Shown: in pieces, positions 13,296-28,477 of the stretch
How positions within the stretch are numbered: the stretch's first letter is position 1
How the letters are laid out: each line of letters starts with the position of its first letter
Source: Morella rubra
Lineage: Eukaryota > Streptophyta > Magnoliopsida > Fagales > Myricaceae
Direction of reading: 5' to 3'
Length of the DNA: 64,000 nt
Assembly: GCA_003952965.2 (NCBI GenBank)
Contig: CM025850.1
Location: 11,906,010-11,970,009, forward strand
Made by a program: the position numbers and the translations under genes
Notes under the pieces: model-generated
Databases searched by the model: none
Told to the model about the DNA's origin: nothing
What the model saw: only the letters and a program-made list of their open reading frames with translations

Positions 13296-13868
13296 CCCAA
13301 TTTTGTCCTCTGACTCGAGCTTCCAGTTGAACGTAAATCGACGCAAGAGACTGAAAAGCGAGTAAGGTCAGATGGAAAGAAATCCAACTAGTGGCAGTGT
13401 TCTTTGACAGAAACATCGAAGTCTAGAAACTTGGTACCCTCGGCCATGAAATTATGGTAAATAGGGGAGAACGGATTACGCACGCCTGAGATTGATCCCA
13501 TCATCTGTACTGTGTTTTGGCAGATTAATGACTAATAAAGAGACCAGAGTAATGAGTTGGAAAATCTGACGACATTATGAGGCAAGGAATGATATTTAGT
13601 CGCCTGATAGAACGGAAAATTGGTCTGCGAGAAGCCGAGGAAAAAAGGGTTCAAGAGTAGAAGCAATAAAATTCAAAATAAGAACCACGAAAATCCTGAC
13701 TGCTCAAGACTTATCAAGCTTGTTTCTTCCACAGGGCCTTCCAGTTGGAAAATACTTGTGTTCGGATAATATATATGTAGCCATACCAATTTTCTCTGCT
13801 ACTATTTCAAATCAGCTGTCATAACCCCAAGATCAAAATGTAACTTCAAAACTTCACGTACATTGAAC

Positions 13869-13988
13869 CTAAAGTATTGCCTTCACAAGTGGAGGAAGAA
13901 AGCAAATCTCTATAATTTGTCCAGCATTGAAGATTGCATACGGATCTTCAGGCATTGATAAGGTAGAGAAATCCATGTTTACAGTAAC
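13869..13988 (-). other. Possible alternative terminal exon of the F-box/LRR gene
   Basis: On - a GCAG acceptor ends at 13989 and is followed by 39 open codons and TAG at 13869-13871. The frame joins in phase to the donor after exon 11 (14638). It would replace the conserved C-terminus with one starting VTVNMDFSTLSMPEDPYAIF. The standard last exon (14467-14532) is closer and matches the family, so this is at most a minor isoform or part of the 3' UTR. Confidence 0.25.
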
Positions 13989-14466
13989 CTGCACAACATA
14001 GTCCAGAAGTAGTCAGCATCCACAATCTCCATCTTTTTCCCAGGAATATATGTCTAATGTCAATTACTAAGAACATAAGACACTTGAGAGAATTGACACA
14101 CCGCATTACTGGAAGAATAGAGAAAAGGACAGGCATACAAGCAGTCCCACTTTTCCTAGTCTACACCAAAACATGGTCAAACATACAAGAAAAATTCATG
14201 CCTTAGGTGAATGTCACCTATAATGCATAATCCATGGTTCCATCCCATGTGGTTATATGAGGGTGGGTCCATAAATGAGTCCTCATTCCCCTGTATGTAA
14301 GTTCAAGTACAGCACATAGACAGAGCAAGTTCTGGATAGATTATTCGTATCATCCTTTATGATAGTTGCGTTTGCTAATTTAGTTCAAGCAATATGGTAA
14401 CTACGCAGGTACAATACCTTGTTTGGAAGGAGGTCCTGTTATTTAACACATTTCCATTCACCATCA

Positions 14467-17400
14467 TTAGCTGTGCACTTTGAAGCAAGTCAGATTGGGG
14501 AACAAATGAAGTAATTCATCACGACTCCGTCTCTACAAGCGAAGAAAACCACAGTACCACAGTCTCAAACACACATCCAATTAAGAACCATGTTTTGCTA
14601 TGCAAAGAAAATTTACACCATTTGGAAGAGTTTTTACCTTAATGCCAATACATCCGTTCACATCAAGGGTGGTAAGCGTGTTTGAGGAGGACCTTGAGAG
14701 GACCTCTAGACACTTATCAGTCACTCCAACTATACCAAACAAGCTGCATTATGTTCTTTGATGACATCAGTTATAGCTACTACCACTAGAGAAATAATTA
14801 ATAAGCAAGATCACAACATGCCTCGAGGATGTCACCAAAATTGCATCAGATGGCCCATGAGCTTTTATCCTTTACAATGCCCAACAATTGAGGATTGCAT
14901 ATTTACCAGAGATAAGTTTGTTTTCTGGAATGTATCGGTTTGCCTAATTACCACAAGTGATTTTGAGGTCTTGTAAATAGCACACTAGCTAGTAATGGAT
15001 ACATTCAAACATCATCTATCATCATCTTGGGACAACAACATAGTCAAGCTTCTTATGTAAAAATGAGTGAGTAAATAACAAGAGGTTACAGCAGCTCAAG
15101 TCAAGTATACACTGAGCAATATGAGATCATTAAGTTCTTTAAAAATTCTCTCATCGGGATTACCTAAGAAATTCAAGAGAGGTGCAACCCTGTGCAACGT
15201 CTATGACCCCAACATCAGTGACTCGGATACACCTATCAGGGAAAAGAATAACACAGTGGTTTACTCTCTAACAATCTGTCTACCTTTTCTTAAAGATATC
15301 TTTGGGAAATTGGAAGCTTTAGTTACCATGTCAAGTTGAGAGACACAAGTTTTGAACAGTTAGCTATACAGGCAAGTCCTTCATCTGATAGATTCTGAAA
15401 TAGCGTATTCATGATTACTATCAATGCCAGGTTTGTTTACACACTGTGCAAAAGGTTGTTTAGCAAACCTGAGGTTTTACCTGGGCACCACAAAGGTCTA
15501 AGCACTTAAGATGCGGTAGGAGTGATATTCTCTTGTAAGCTTCATCTGTGAAGCTTTGGGGGATGGGGAGAGAAAGCGAGAAGAGAGGTAATGCAACCAG
15601 TCAAATCACAGCAAGGACTAGTTTTGTGTCTAATACAGAAATATTCAAATTCATACCCCGATACAGCATAGACATTGAGACTCTGGAGAGAGGAGCATTC
15701 GAGAAGTATCTGCTGCAATCCACGATCTGTTAACTTGATGCACCTAAGCATACCATGTTATGAAATGTAAGAACAATACTGAAGGTACGGCTTGGTACAT
15801 ATGGCAACTAATTTTGCCAAGTCACTTGACCATCTAGAATGCAAATGTTAAAGAGGAAGATTTAAATACACGACAGAATTAGCAAACAATAATAATCCAT
15901 CCTGACAAGCCCCTGTACCAACAAAGCAAAATGTGCTGTCAAGTTATCATATGTCTATTGGATCATAGCCTAACAGCCACGCCATTGAGAAATGATTGTT
16001 GTAAATTCTGCCATGATATTACAGCGCACAGGTCAATTTGTTTTCAAGAATATCCAGTTTCCAATACTCATGTAAGCCATAACATACCTAGTCAGGTTCA
16101 AAAACTCTAGTTTTGGATAATTCTCAGCAACTAATTGCAAGCTTTCGTCTGTGATATTCTGCGAATGCAACATCAAAGTACTACATTAAGACAATGTAAG
16201 GGGGAAGTAAACTACACTAGAATACACAGACATTATAGAACTCAAAAGTCGCATAGTGGATGCAAGATATAACCAAAAAAATTCAAAAGATGGACATTTC
16301 ATGTTTCACATATTGTTTTGCTGCTTAAAAATTCACCTTTAACATGATGATGATGCTGATAACAACAAACAAGTTAATAAATAAATAACTACAACTTTGT
16401 CTGCGTATACAAATGTATCAACCTACTACATGCAGTTAGCAGGATGGAAAGTTTTGATCAAATACCTTACAACCACTTAAGTTCAAATTGGTCACATTCT
16501 TGCAGCAATTCACCAGGTGCTTTATGCCCCTATCTGTTACCCTGGAGTTGAATTCATATTTCAAAGTTCATCAGAAACGAGAAAAGTTTGGATACAAAAG
16601 AGAGGATATGATAATGTTACGTAATACACAAATCTAGTGGATATTGAATACCTCACATTCCAATAGATTGAGAACACCTTTAGCGTAGGGCAAGCAGTGG
16701 TTATAGCTTCAATTCCATTATCAGAGATCTTTTGGCAGCCATTCAGATTCAACGACTCCAAGTTTTGAAGAGAATCCAAACACTATTAAATACAATTCAT
16801 CAATGAAACCTTGACTAATCCAAACGAGAAAAGCAAAGAATCTTAGATGAAATGTCAAAGTTACAGCAAAGGCATATCATATCCTTTAGAAGGCATATTT
16901 ATCACAATTTCCCATACAGGCATAATTCACTTAAAGGTGATGACTCCATCTAGGATACATATATTAGCAGGAATCTTGGGGTCTTGAAACTACGAACACT
17001 TAAGCATGCAAGGATACAGGTTTTCTAGGTCCTGCATTATGTAGAGGCCATATGTTTGCATCTCAAAGGTCTTGATCCTTACAAACATAACATGGGACTG
17101 ATACCCAGCAAATCCTTTCAATGCGCAGCCTATAAGACTATTGTTAGAAAAGACCTCTGATGAAATGACCAGGATCTATGTAATGAGGACAATTTTATGG
17201 TCCCTGGTGCCCCACACCGCAATGTGAACACACCAACTAACAAAACCTTTCATATAAGTTACCTTGCTTTTAAGGAGTTCAAGATGTTTGTCCTCAATAT
17301 CTTGCGCAAATTCAAGCTTTATCTGCTTCACATAACGATATCTCGGCTACAAAAACACAACAGTAATGACCAGCACCAAATCATCACATTAACAACGTAG

Positions 17401-17964
17401 CAATAACCTCAGCAAGGCGAAAAAAATTCTTCGTGAAGACATCGACTGCCCTTTACATAGAATCCAAGATAAAATAACCACCAATCTTTCACTTATCTTA
17501 AACGGTAAGTGTGCCATTTCACCAGCTATTGAATGTTTTCAAATTTCACCTTAAAAAGCACACATCATCACTTATGGTTGCCCATGCGACGACGAAACGA
17601 CCATCCTCCATACATAGGAAAAAAAAATGATTTCTGCAATCAAAGTCTATACCAACCAGCGAAAGAGCAGCTATCAGCCTATTTCCAGCATTTCCCATCT
17701 CACGCAAATCAAGGACCTAACATGTAAAACCCCAGGTCAGGCCGACATAGATAAATATTCATACCCCGTGAAAACCACCAAAACACGAGACTAAGAAAAA
17801 ATTACCAGCCAAAGAGAGGGATAAGAGACTAGGGTGCGGAGAATCCATGGGCTGACGAGGAGAAGAGAGGTGAGGTCTCTCTGGGGTAGTCTCGTGCTCA
17901 CGATTTTTAGGACCTTTGGCACTGTTTCCCTGTTCCATGTGAGCTCTGCTTCTGCTTCTTCCAT
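14467..17964 (-). CDS. F-box/LRR protein, orthologue of F-box protein At3g58530
   Basis: Twelve exons on -: 17806-17964, 17657-17716, 17263-17346, 16652-16782, 16466-16541, 16088-16158, 15657-15743, 15481-15553, 15327-15394, 15164-15232, 14638-14743, 14467-14532. Phases match throughout; product 349 aa. An N-terminal F-box (VPKVLKIVSTRLPQRDLTSL, about residues 14-53) would bind the SKP1 subunit of an SCF ubiquitin ligase. The rest is a chain of cysteine-containing leucine-rich repeats, one repeat per one or two exons, such as LNLNGCQKISDNGIEAI and LNLSGCKNITDESLQLV, expected to bind the substrate, which is unknown. The C-terminus ends LTCFKVHS. Length and sequence are close to remembered At3g58530 (about 350 aa). 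It is divergent from the PORR gene, with 267 bases between their first possible start codons. Confidence 0.92.
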
Positions 17965-18231
17965 TTTGATCAGGGAGTAGTTCGTGTTTCGACGGTTTCG
18001 GTTGTTTTATGCAGGCTAGATATTTGCAGTTATATCCTTGTCTTTTGCTATATTTGCGGCGATATTCGACTCCCCTTGTTACACGTCGACAGAGGAAGCC
18101 CTCGACGGAAAAGAAGACGGAATTATATGGAAGCAACGGGATTTAAGCAGAGGCGTCCCACAGTTTTCCTCCGCATCCGCATTTGATTTCCTCCTCGACC
18201 CGCAGCTTCGCGACCTTTTCGATTCTTATTT
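17965..18231. promoter_or_regulatory. Short divergent intergenic region, candidate bidirectional promoter
   Basis: Only 267 bases separate the F-box start (17964, -) from the first in-frame PORR ATG (18232, +). Both leaders and promoters must fit here or overlap the genes. I see no convincing TATA box in either direction. Function as a shared promoter is inferred from the arrangement only. Confidence 0.4.
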
Positions 18232-19584
18232 ATGGTAGCAAATGAATATCCTCTGAAACATTTTCTCAAACAGCTACTTCCCACAAACATGACCAATATC
18301 AAACACTGCCTCTTCTCAATACTAAAAACCTATAAGACCTGCCCCTCCGAGAACCCCGGTCTTTTTCTTCCTCACCAGCTCCACCAGTGCCGAGGTATAA
18401 CCAAGGTCCGTCTCAAATGGGTAAAGAACCGAAGCCTGGACCACATTATCGACACTGAGACCGATCTTAAGGCCGCTTGCCTCCTCAAGGACGCTATCAA
18501 GCGCTCCCCAACTGATTTCCTCACTGCCAAGTCCGTCGCCGATTGGCAAAAGCTTCTCGGCCTCACCGTCCCCGTTCTCCGCTTCTTGCGCAGGTACCCC
18601 ACACTCTTCCACGAATTCCCTCACACCCGTTACGCCAGTTTGCCTTGCTTCAAGTTAACAGATACTGCGTTATTGTTAGACTCACAAGAGCAAAGTATAC
18701 ACCAAAACTTCGAGAATGACACCGTGGAGAGGCTCTGTAGAGTGCTTATGATGATGAATACTAGGGCTTTACCATTGCAATCGTTATATCCATTGAAATG
18801 GGATTTGGGTTTGCCTGATACTTTTGAAAAGATATTGGTTCCAAAGTATCCGGATCACTTCCGATTTGTTAAAGCCTCCAATGGGGTCTCGTGCCTGCGA
18901 CTTGTTCAGTGGCGTGAGGAACTCGCGGTGTCGGCATTGGAAAGAAGTAATGAGAGGAAAAAATCGGGTGATGAGTATAGGCAATTCAAGAGGGGGCAAA
19001 CGGCGATGGCATTCCCCATGAGTTTTCCAAGGGGATACGGAGCACAGAATAAGGTGAAGGCATGGATGGAAGAGTTTCAGAAGTTACCATACATTTCTCC
19101 GTATGAGGATTCTAGAAAAATCGATCCTAAGAGTGATCTTATGGAGAAACGGGTTGTTGGGGTTTTGCATGAGATGTTGGATCTGACTATTCACAAAAAG
19201 ACTAAAAGGAACTACCTAAGAAGCTTGAGGGAGGAACTAAATCTTCCACATAAGTTTACTCGAATATTTACAAGGTATCCGGGGATTTTCTACCTGTCAT
19301 TAAAGTGTAAGACAACGACTGTGGCTCTTAGGGAAGGGTACCGCCGGGGAAAACTCGTGGAACCACATCCCCTTGCACGTCTTAGGCAGAAGTTTTATCA
19401 TGTTATGAGAACAGGGCTTCTTTACCGTGGTAAAGGTGTGAATTTGATACCCCGGCAAGATCTTTTACTTGATAATGTGGAAAGTGAGACAGGAGAAGAA
19501 GGTTCTGAGACAGAAGAGATTGAAACTGATGATGAGTGCTCTGTGGAGAAAATTTCAGATGACGAAGGGTCTGATGAAGAGTAG
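18232..19584 (+). CDS. PORR-domain (plant organelle RNA recognition) protein
   Basis: A single intron-free frame of 450 codons; a second in-frame ATG at 18289 gives 431 aa. The second start puts a basic, Ser/Leu-rich stretch (MTNIKHCLFSILKTYKTC) at the N-terminus, which looks like a mitochondrial presequence, and is close to the length of its relatives. The PORR domain runs from about residue 58 of the long form (ITKVRLKWVKNRSLDHIID) to about residue 400, with typical pieces LRRYPTLFHEFPHT, LPLQSLYPLKWDLGLPD and FTRIFTRYPGIFYLSLK. PORR proteins bind organelle RNA and help splice group II introns; the RNA target here is unknown. The last 35 residues are strongly acidic. The neighbours suggest orthology to At3g58520, annotated from memory under the misleading name ubiquitin carboxyl-terminal hydrolase family protein. 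Confidence 0.9.
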   Translation: MVANEYPLKHFLKQLLPTNMTNIKHCLFSILKTYKTCPSENPGLFLPHQLHQCRGITKVRLKWVKNRSLDHIIDTETDLKAACLLKDAIKRSPTDFLTAKSVADWQKLLGLTVPVLRFLRRYPTLFHEFPHTRYASLPCFKLTDTALLLDSQEQSIHQNFENDTVERLCRVLMMMNTRALPLQSLYPLKWDLGLPDTFEKILVPKYPDHFRFVKASNGVSCLRLVQWREELAVSALERSNERKKSGDEYRQFKRGQTAMAFPMSFPRGYGAQNKVKAWMEEFQKLPYISPYEDSRKIDPKSDLMEKRVVGVLHEMLDLTIHKKTKRNYLRSLREELNLPHKFTRIFTRYPGIFYLSLKCKTTTVALREGYRRGKLVEPHPLARLRQKFYHVMRTGLLYRGKGVNLIPRQDLLLDNVESETGEEGSETEEIETDDECSVEKISDDEGSDEE

Positions 19585-21956
19585 TGTTTGTATGACATCA
19601 ATCATCATAGAGATCTACTCAAAAGCAAACGGCAAACCATGATCATTGGCTCAAGGTAAGGAATCCCACTCGGCAGTTGAGAGTTCTGGTCATTCTCTTA
19701 GTTGAGCATCGAGACTCCTAAGAACATTGATTTCTACAATCTAGGCAACAGTTGTCTGCTTATTCTTGGGAAATTCCTTCCATGTTTCTTATTTAAATCT
19801 TCCTTTGCAAATACTAAGAAGAGAATGAGATTTATGGTTCTATTTCTCATTAATTGCACAAAACCATAAACCAAATTATAGCATTATCTGAAAACATATT
19901 TTTGGGACACCCTGTTTGGCTTGATGAAGTATATGTTAGGTTCATCTATAGAGAAGGGAGAAAATACAAGATTTGCACAACCAATGCTTGTTAGCTTTCA
20001 TATTAAAAGAGGCTGCCATTGCCAAGACTTAGATTTGGAAGAGTGTGAGTTTATATGGTCGAACAGTTAAAATTTTGATTACCAGATTAATCTCAATCGA
20101 GTAAACTCATCTGCTGCTTGAGATCAGGTCTCGAATCACTGTTATGCGGGAAAGGGAGATTTTCAGAAAGCTGGAATGTGAATTTTATTTTCTGTTTGGG
20201 AGACTCAACAATCTTACACTAACCAACTCTCCTCTGTTATCACAGTTACAGGGGCATGTAATCTTAATACGTTAGACTGGAATGGTCAATCACTCTCCTA
20301 GCGCGGTTGCTGTTTTATGAGAGTTTTGGGCAGGGTGGTGATTTAGGATGCAACAACACATCATCATCTCTGCTGATATGGAAGCTGTGATTAAGAGTTC
20401 TATCATAGCTAAAGCAAAATTGGGAAGCACCAACATGTCAACAGCATGTCAAGTTAATTGGTGCGGACATGATATTTCAAGGGGCAGAAAACTTCATCAA
20501 CGGCGAATGTCACAAACATTCAAGAAAAGTATGATTCGGTAACCAATTTATCAGGCAATTCATTAATGTCAATTTAATTAATAACATCGAAGGCTGTTGA
20601 GAAGTTGTATGAGAAAGAAACGGACAGTAGTTTGAACTCCAAATAACATTTCTGCTTCCTACGTTTGTTTTCCTCAATGACAGCGTTGAAAGCTCAACTA
20701 TCATTCCATGTTTTAAGGCAAATGTGCAGAGTAACACCACTATATTGTTTTGGTTTGTGAGGTTGGTCTCTTCTTTGGAACGGAGTGCTGATCATACTTG
20801 AGTATTCGGATGACAATTCTGTTACTCCTGTTCATTGTACCTGTTGTCTCTTGGAACCTTTGTGAAAAACTATCGATACCGAAATGAGTTATTTGAACTC
20901 ACGGCTTCCAATTTTCAGGATAATAGAGATCTTTGGATGCCACTTTCCAACATAGGTTGTAGATATTTAACCATTTGCCTGATTCCCATGCCGAAAAACT
21001 CCAATCCCCTTGACTTCTTTTCCCCTCCGATCATAATCATCAAAGCCGCAGTCATCTGCCAAAATAATGTGCCAGTATTCGCAGCCAAAGGGTTAAACCA
21101 TTGTCCCAAGCCGCTTCCATGGCGTCTTGGAAAAAGACCTCGCAGCATCCTGAGCTGACGCGTTGATATGTGATTATGGAGGTGCAATACCATCCATTCA
21201 GCGCTGCTGTCTTTTTCATCCAATCAGAGAAGTCCAAGGCAAAATTTGCTCGACTCTCTAGACAGGGATAGGTTCTTGATCCATAAATTTGCACTTCCTC
21301 GTAAATGCTTGAATCTCTCTAGCCGCGTGCTTTTTTGCCTGACTCGCGTAAATCCGTTTTTCATTTGGCTGGCATGAGTCGACGATTTGCTTCTTTGAGG
21401 GCACCATCATCATTATTGTCCCGCAGTGCCTGCTAGCCACAATAGCAGAAGTGCCTATGCACGGGGAAACACACCGTGCACTCAGTAACCTCAACAAAAG
21501 CCCATCAACTAACACACGATCCCTATACAAGAGGCAAGATCTAGGCTTCTACTATTTTAATGGCCCCACAAAAGCTACTTCAGAACTGCTGATCTTGGAT
21601 GGTGTCTGTCGCACCAACTGAACTGCACCTGGTGGATGTCTATGCACAATTAAGCTAACTCAAATAGTCTTACCATTTATTGTGACTGAATAAACATTTT
21701 CACGCAATCCCATATTTTTTGTTGTAATTCTCAACCAGTCTAGCAATCGTTACACCTATACCATTAAGAACTGTGTTACTTCTACCACACCCAATCCCTC
21801 TCCAGGAATACTTCCTACTTGGCACCCCCATGAAGTTTCAGATACTCGAGGAAGTAAAAGAGAGAACAATAATCCTTGAAACTCTGGAAGAAAAAAGGGA
21901 AAATATATATACTAATGAGGCTACAACAGAGAACAAATTCAGTATACAGCAGGACA
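19585..21956. other. Intergenic DNA between convergent PORR and helicase genes
   Basis: It contains the PORR 3' UTR and, on the other strand, the helicase 3' UTR. On - between about 20915 and 21530 several overlapping open frames look protein-like (for example FALDFSDWMKKTAALNGWYC and KQIVDSCQPNEKRIYASQ), but they sit in different frames, lack clear splice joins and match no family I recognise. No other gene was found. Confidence 0.45.
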
Positions 21957-25456
<3,500 letters not shown>

Positions 25457-26363
25457 AGTCGCAGAATTTTTTTGGTCCTTTCCCCTACTATTTAGAAATT
25501 GGCGACCACAGCTAAAATCCTACTCCACCAAAATGCGAGAGGGAGGACTAGTTGCTCGTAATCAAATTTTCTTCTTACGCCTTTGCCCTATACGTAACTC
25601 AGCAGATCAATAACTTGATAGATCAAGTACAATTAAATTAAACAAACTAACCCAAGCAACAATGAGCAAAAAGAATGCAAATCATATCGGTGTGCGTGTG
25701 CACACATAAAAGCGTAGATCATACATAAGCGAAGCAGACAAATACACAGACACACGCATGTCCATATATAGTGCCGAAGATGCAGAATCAGATAACGACT
25801 TGCAAAAAAAGGTAATGAATCAAATAGCTTTAGACAGGAGACTCGTCAAATTGTAGACTAGCAGAAATGCAGAAAAGATAGATAGAAATTACGAGCAAAC
25901 ACACAGATTCCGCGAACAGTGACAAAATCAGATTTCTCCAATAATAATGAGCACGTAGCTCAACATCGAAACAAGAAATACAAAGACATCAATCAACAAG
26001 CTCGCATCAAACAAAAGAAAAAATCGATAACGACAGCAAGAAGAGGCTCTGTACCTAGCTCCGAGACAAGGAGATACAGTGTAATGAGAAAGAAGCAAGA
26101 GGGGCGGGAATCTGAAAATGAGATGAAGAATAAGCTGTGATTGGCGAAATTTGGATCTGAGAATAACACTTCGAAACCCTAGCTCGTTCGGGAAGACGGG
26201 CTGGATCGGACACTCAACAAAAATATCGGTCTGATTCTCTTCCTGAAAGATCAGGGTGGCTTTTCAACGCGGATCAACACTCTTTCCTCGTGTACCAAGC
26301 CAACAGAGAGAAAAAAAAATATCTGGAAGCATATGGGGGCCCGTACAAAATGGAGGCTGTCGT

Positions 26364-26996
26364 CATAAAATAAGGCGCAGAAGAGAAAAATTCGGGTGAG
26401 CGGTGTTAAAGTATGGAACGTGGGTTTCTAATTTTGATTTGGGGCATGTTGTGTTGTGAAAAATAGTAGGATTTTAAAAAAATTGTGAATATTTATGTTA
26501 AATAGTGTTTTATAGGTGTTTGTGTAAGTGTAGAGAGAAATGATTTGATGTAATTATTTAATAAAAAAATATTGAAATTTTGTGAAAAAGTATAGAGAGA
26601 GAAGATTTTATAATTTTTTTAAAAAAATGTATTGAGTTTGTGTAAAAAGTTGTTGGAGATTGTGTAAATGTATTGGTGTTTGTGTTTGAATTCTTAAGAT
26701 GTTTGGTGATAATTTCATTAATGGATTTGAATCTTAGAAAAAAGTTGAACACGAACATGCCCTTGGATTTTGTGTCGGACTCCGATTTAAGAAACTGCCC
26801 GCTTATTTTTATCCCATAATCTTTAATTTGTAATTTGATGCATAAAATAAGGAGCAGAAGAGAAAAATTCGGGTGAGCGGTGTTAAAGTATGGAACGTGG
26901 GTTTCTAATTTTGATTTGGATTTTGTGTCGGACTCCGATTTATAGAAACTGCCCGCTTATTTTTATCCCATAATCTGTAATTTGTAATTTGGTGCA
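26364..26996. repeat. Tandem duplication of about 155 bp, first copy interrupted by a MITE
   Basis: The unit has two blocks. Block A (26364-26441) contains AGAGAAAAATTCGGGTGAGC and is repeated at about 26841-26916. Block B (about 26763-26840) contains TGTCGGACTCCGATTTA and is repeated at about 26917-26996. In the second copy A and B touch; in the first they are split by the 321-bp element at 26442-26762. The blocks differ by only a few bases, so the duplication is fairly young. Confidence 0.88.
26442..26762. mobile_element. 321-bp MITE with TTG target duplication (PIF/Harbinger-like)
   Basis: The element begins GGGCATGTTGTGTTG and ends AACACGAACATGCCC, so the outer nine bases (GGGCATGTT) are a perfect terminal inverted repeat that continues with one gap. 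It is flanked by TTG on both sides (26439-26441 and 26763-26765). It has no coding capacity. The adjacent empty site (GATTTGGATTTTG near 26915) confirms both ends. The 3-bp duplication and GGG...TGTT ends resemble Tourist/PIF-Harbinger MITEs; superfamily is inferred. Confidence 0.82.
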
Positions 26997-27154
26997 TTCC
27001 TGCTTCGGGTGCCAGTTGTTTATTAACGGACGACAAGTCAACTTTCTATATGAGATTTTAATTTGGGAAGTTCGTTTTACTTATTTTGTTTTCGTCGGTT
27101 CTGCGTTGTCATTTTTTCTTTTTTTCTTTTTGGCCACTAATAACAAGTTGACAT

Positions 27155-27370
27155 TGAGGTGGTGTTTGGGGTAGAAATTTCTACCCCTCAAAATTTTTAT
27201 CTACGTAAAAAATTATAAAATAATCTCTCTCTCTTTCTTAATTTATTCTTTTTTATTATAATATTTATTAATTTCTCTTTTTTTTCATCGAATCCCATAA
27301 AATATCTTTACTTTTTTACAAACTCCTAAAATTTTTAACTTTCTAAATTTCACTCCCGAAAACCCCTGAG
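27155..27370. repeat. AT-rich MITE-like repeat, copy C (reverse direction)
   Basis: The left end GAGGTGGTGTTTGGGGTAG and the right end AAACCCCTGAG are imperfect inverted repeats. Inside, AAATTTCACTCCCGAAAA is the complement of the TTTTGGAGTGTTAAATT block of copies A and B, so it lies in the opposite orientation. A (CT)n run lies in the middle. Non-coding. Confidence 0.45.
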
Positions 27371-28330
27371 TTGTGTTTGTATTTACATTACTAACTACGA
27401 TTAGCGCCTAATTACTTGGAGAGCTTTTTTCATGCTATATAAACAGTATATAACATACTTTTTTTAATACGAAAATTAAGCTTATAATTTAGACTTTACA
27501 ATACAACGTTGTTTAGTCCTTTTATACTCAAATCACTATTATAATTTAACAATTTTTGGCTCCATTAACGAAAGATTTAAATTAAGGTCATTCGCTTGTT
27601 ACTATATTATTTGTTATTTATAAATTATAAACTATGGTAGTAGCCTATTTGCGTTTCATGCGTGCATTTCTTGCTTGAGCTTAGATTCAGCCCTCCAGTA
27701 TTCCAAAGTCCATATTTTTTTTCATTTTTTAATTCACTGCGATGTTCCCTTAAAATTGACCTTTTGAAAGTAGCTAACATTGTATTTGTGTACTCGTGAC
27801 TCTTTAAGTGGACAACATGCGATTGCCGTCAAGATTCAACTTTAAAGAAAATCAATTACACCCAAAAAAAAAATTAAGAGGCCAACATATAAAAAATATA
27901 AGAAATTAGTAAATTATTTATTTATTATTTTTTGCTTAGGGGAAAAAATTTCTAAGGGTTTTGGGACGGAAACATGGGCCCGTCTGGTCGTCCTAACTCC
28001 ACCCTTGCATGTGAACTATACAAGAAGTGAAAACACGCATAAGACGAGTAAAAAATTGTTGTTTTTGAGTTTTTTTTTTTTTTAATATGTACTGTAAATT
28101 ATATTGAGATTTGAAAAAAATATTTGAAATTTATTAAAATTTATTACATTTTACGTTTGATTATAAAATTTTATGTTGATAAATCAGTAATAAAAGTACA
28201 AGTAAAATTTTAAGACGTGTTTAAGAAACGCCATATTTAAGATTGAGTTATGACCCTCTCTAGCCCCTAGATTTTGGGATTGAATTACTGATTTTGTCCT
28301 CTCACAAAAAAAAAGGATCATGTTGTCTGC

Positions 28331-28338
28331 TATAAATA
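28331..28338 (+). promoter_or_regulatory. TATA box of the PP2A gene
   Basis: TATAAATA occurs at 28331-28338, about 110 bases upstream of the first in-frame ATG (28442). Transcription would be expected to start near 28362, in a CT-rich stretch. No ATG lies between that point and 28442. Confidence 0.65.
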
Positions 28339-28477
28339 CAACCCCTACGCGCTCTCTCAGTCCCTCTTTCACGTGCTTTCCCGTTTCTATTCTGCTCCAC
28401 GATCAGGAGCCGACGACTCCAGAAAACCTCGAGGTCGGGTTATGGTGTTCCCCAACCTGGATACTAACCGGAGCAAG

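Larger units (their letters stand above)
11831..14466. other. 3' flank of CCR4 with a likely 3'-UTR intron, microsatellite and intergenic DNA
   Basis: A GTAAGT donor occurs at 11840, just after the CCR4 stop, and a good acceptor (GTTGTAG) near 12467, so the 3' UTR probably has an intron and a second exon from about 12468. Two fragments look coding but close quickly: about 12468-12525 (EWRRQEKEQLKLLDKD then stop) and about 12800-12880 (RSLSLPAEEEEPRSLLLEK then VVSDYHI and stop). An AT microsatellite lies at 13249-13278. A possible alternative last exon of the minus-strand F-box gene lies at 13869-13988. Confidence 0.45.
25457..28330. other. Helicase 5' region and intergenic DNA with MITEs
   Basis: The helicase leader, probably with an intron, occupies about 25457-26200 (promoter side near 26200-26350). 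A tandem repeat with a MITE lies at 26364-26996 and another MITE at 27155-27370. The remaining 27.4-28.3 kb is AT-rich with no gene seen. Confidence 0.5.

Noticed and set aside
17401-17450. Possible F-box exon reading AVDVFTKNFFRLAE
   Set aside because: No acceptor gives the required phase, and exon 17657-17716 (VLDLREMGNAGNRLIAALSL) matches the family exactly.
18322-18624. 100-codon open frame on - inside the PORR gene
   Set aside because: It is antisense to strongly conserved PORR coding sequence, and its composition follows from that frame.
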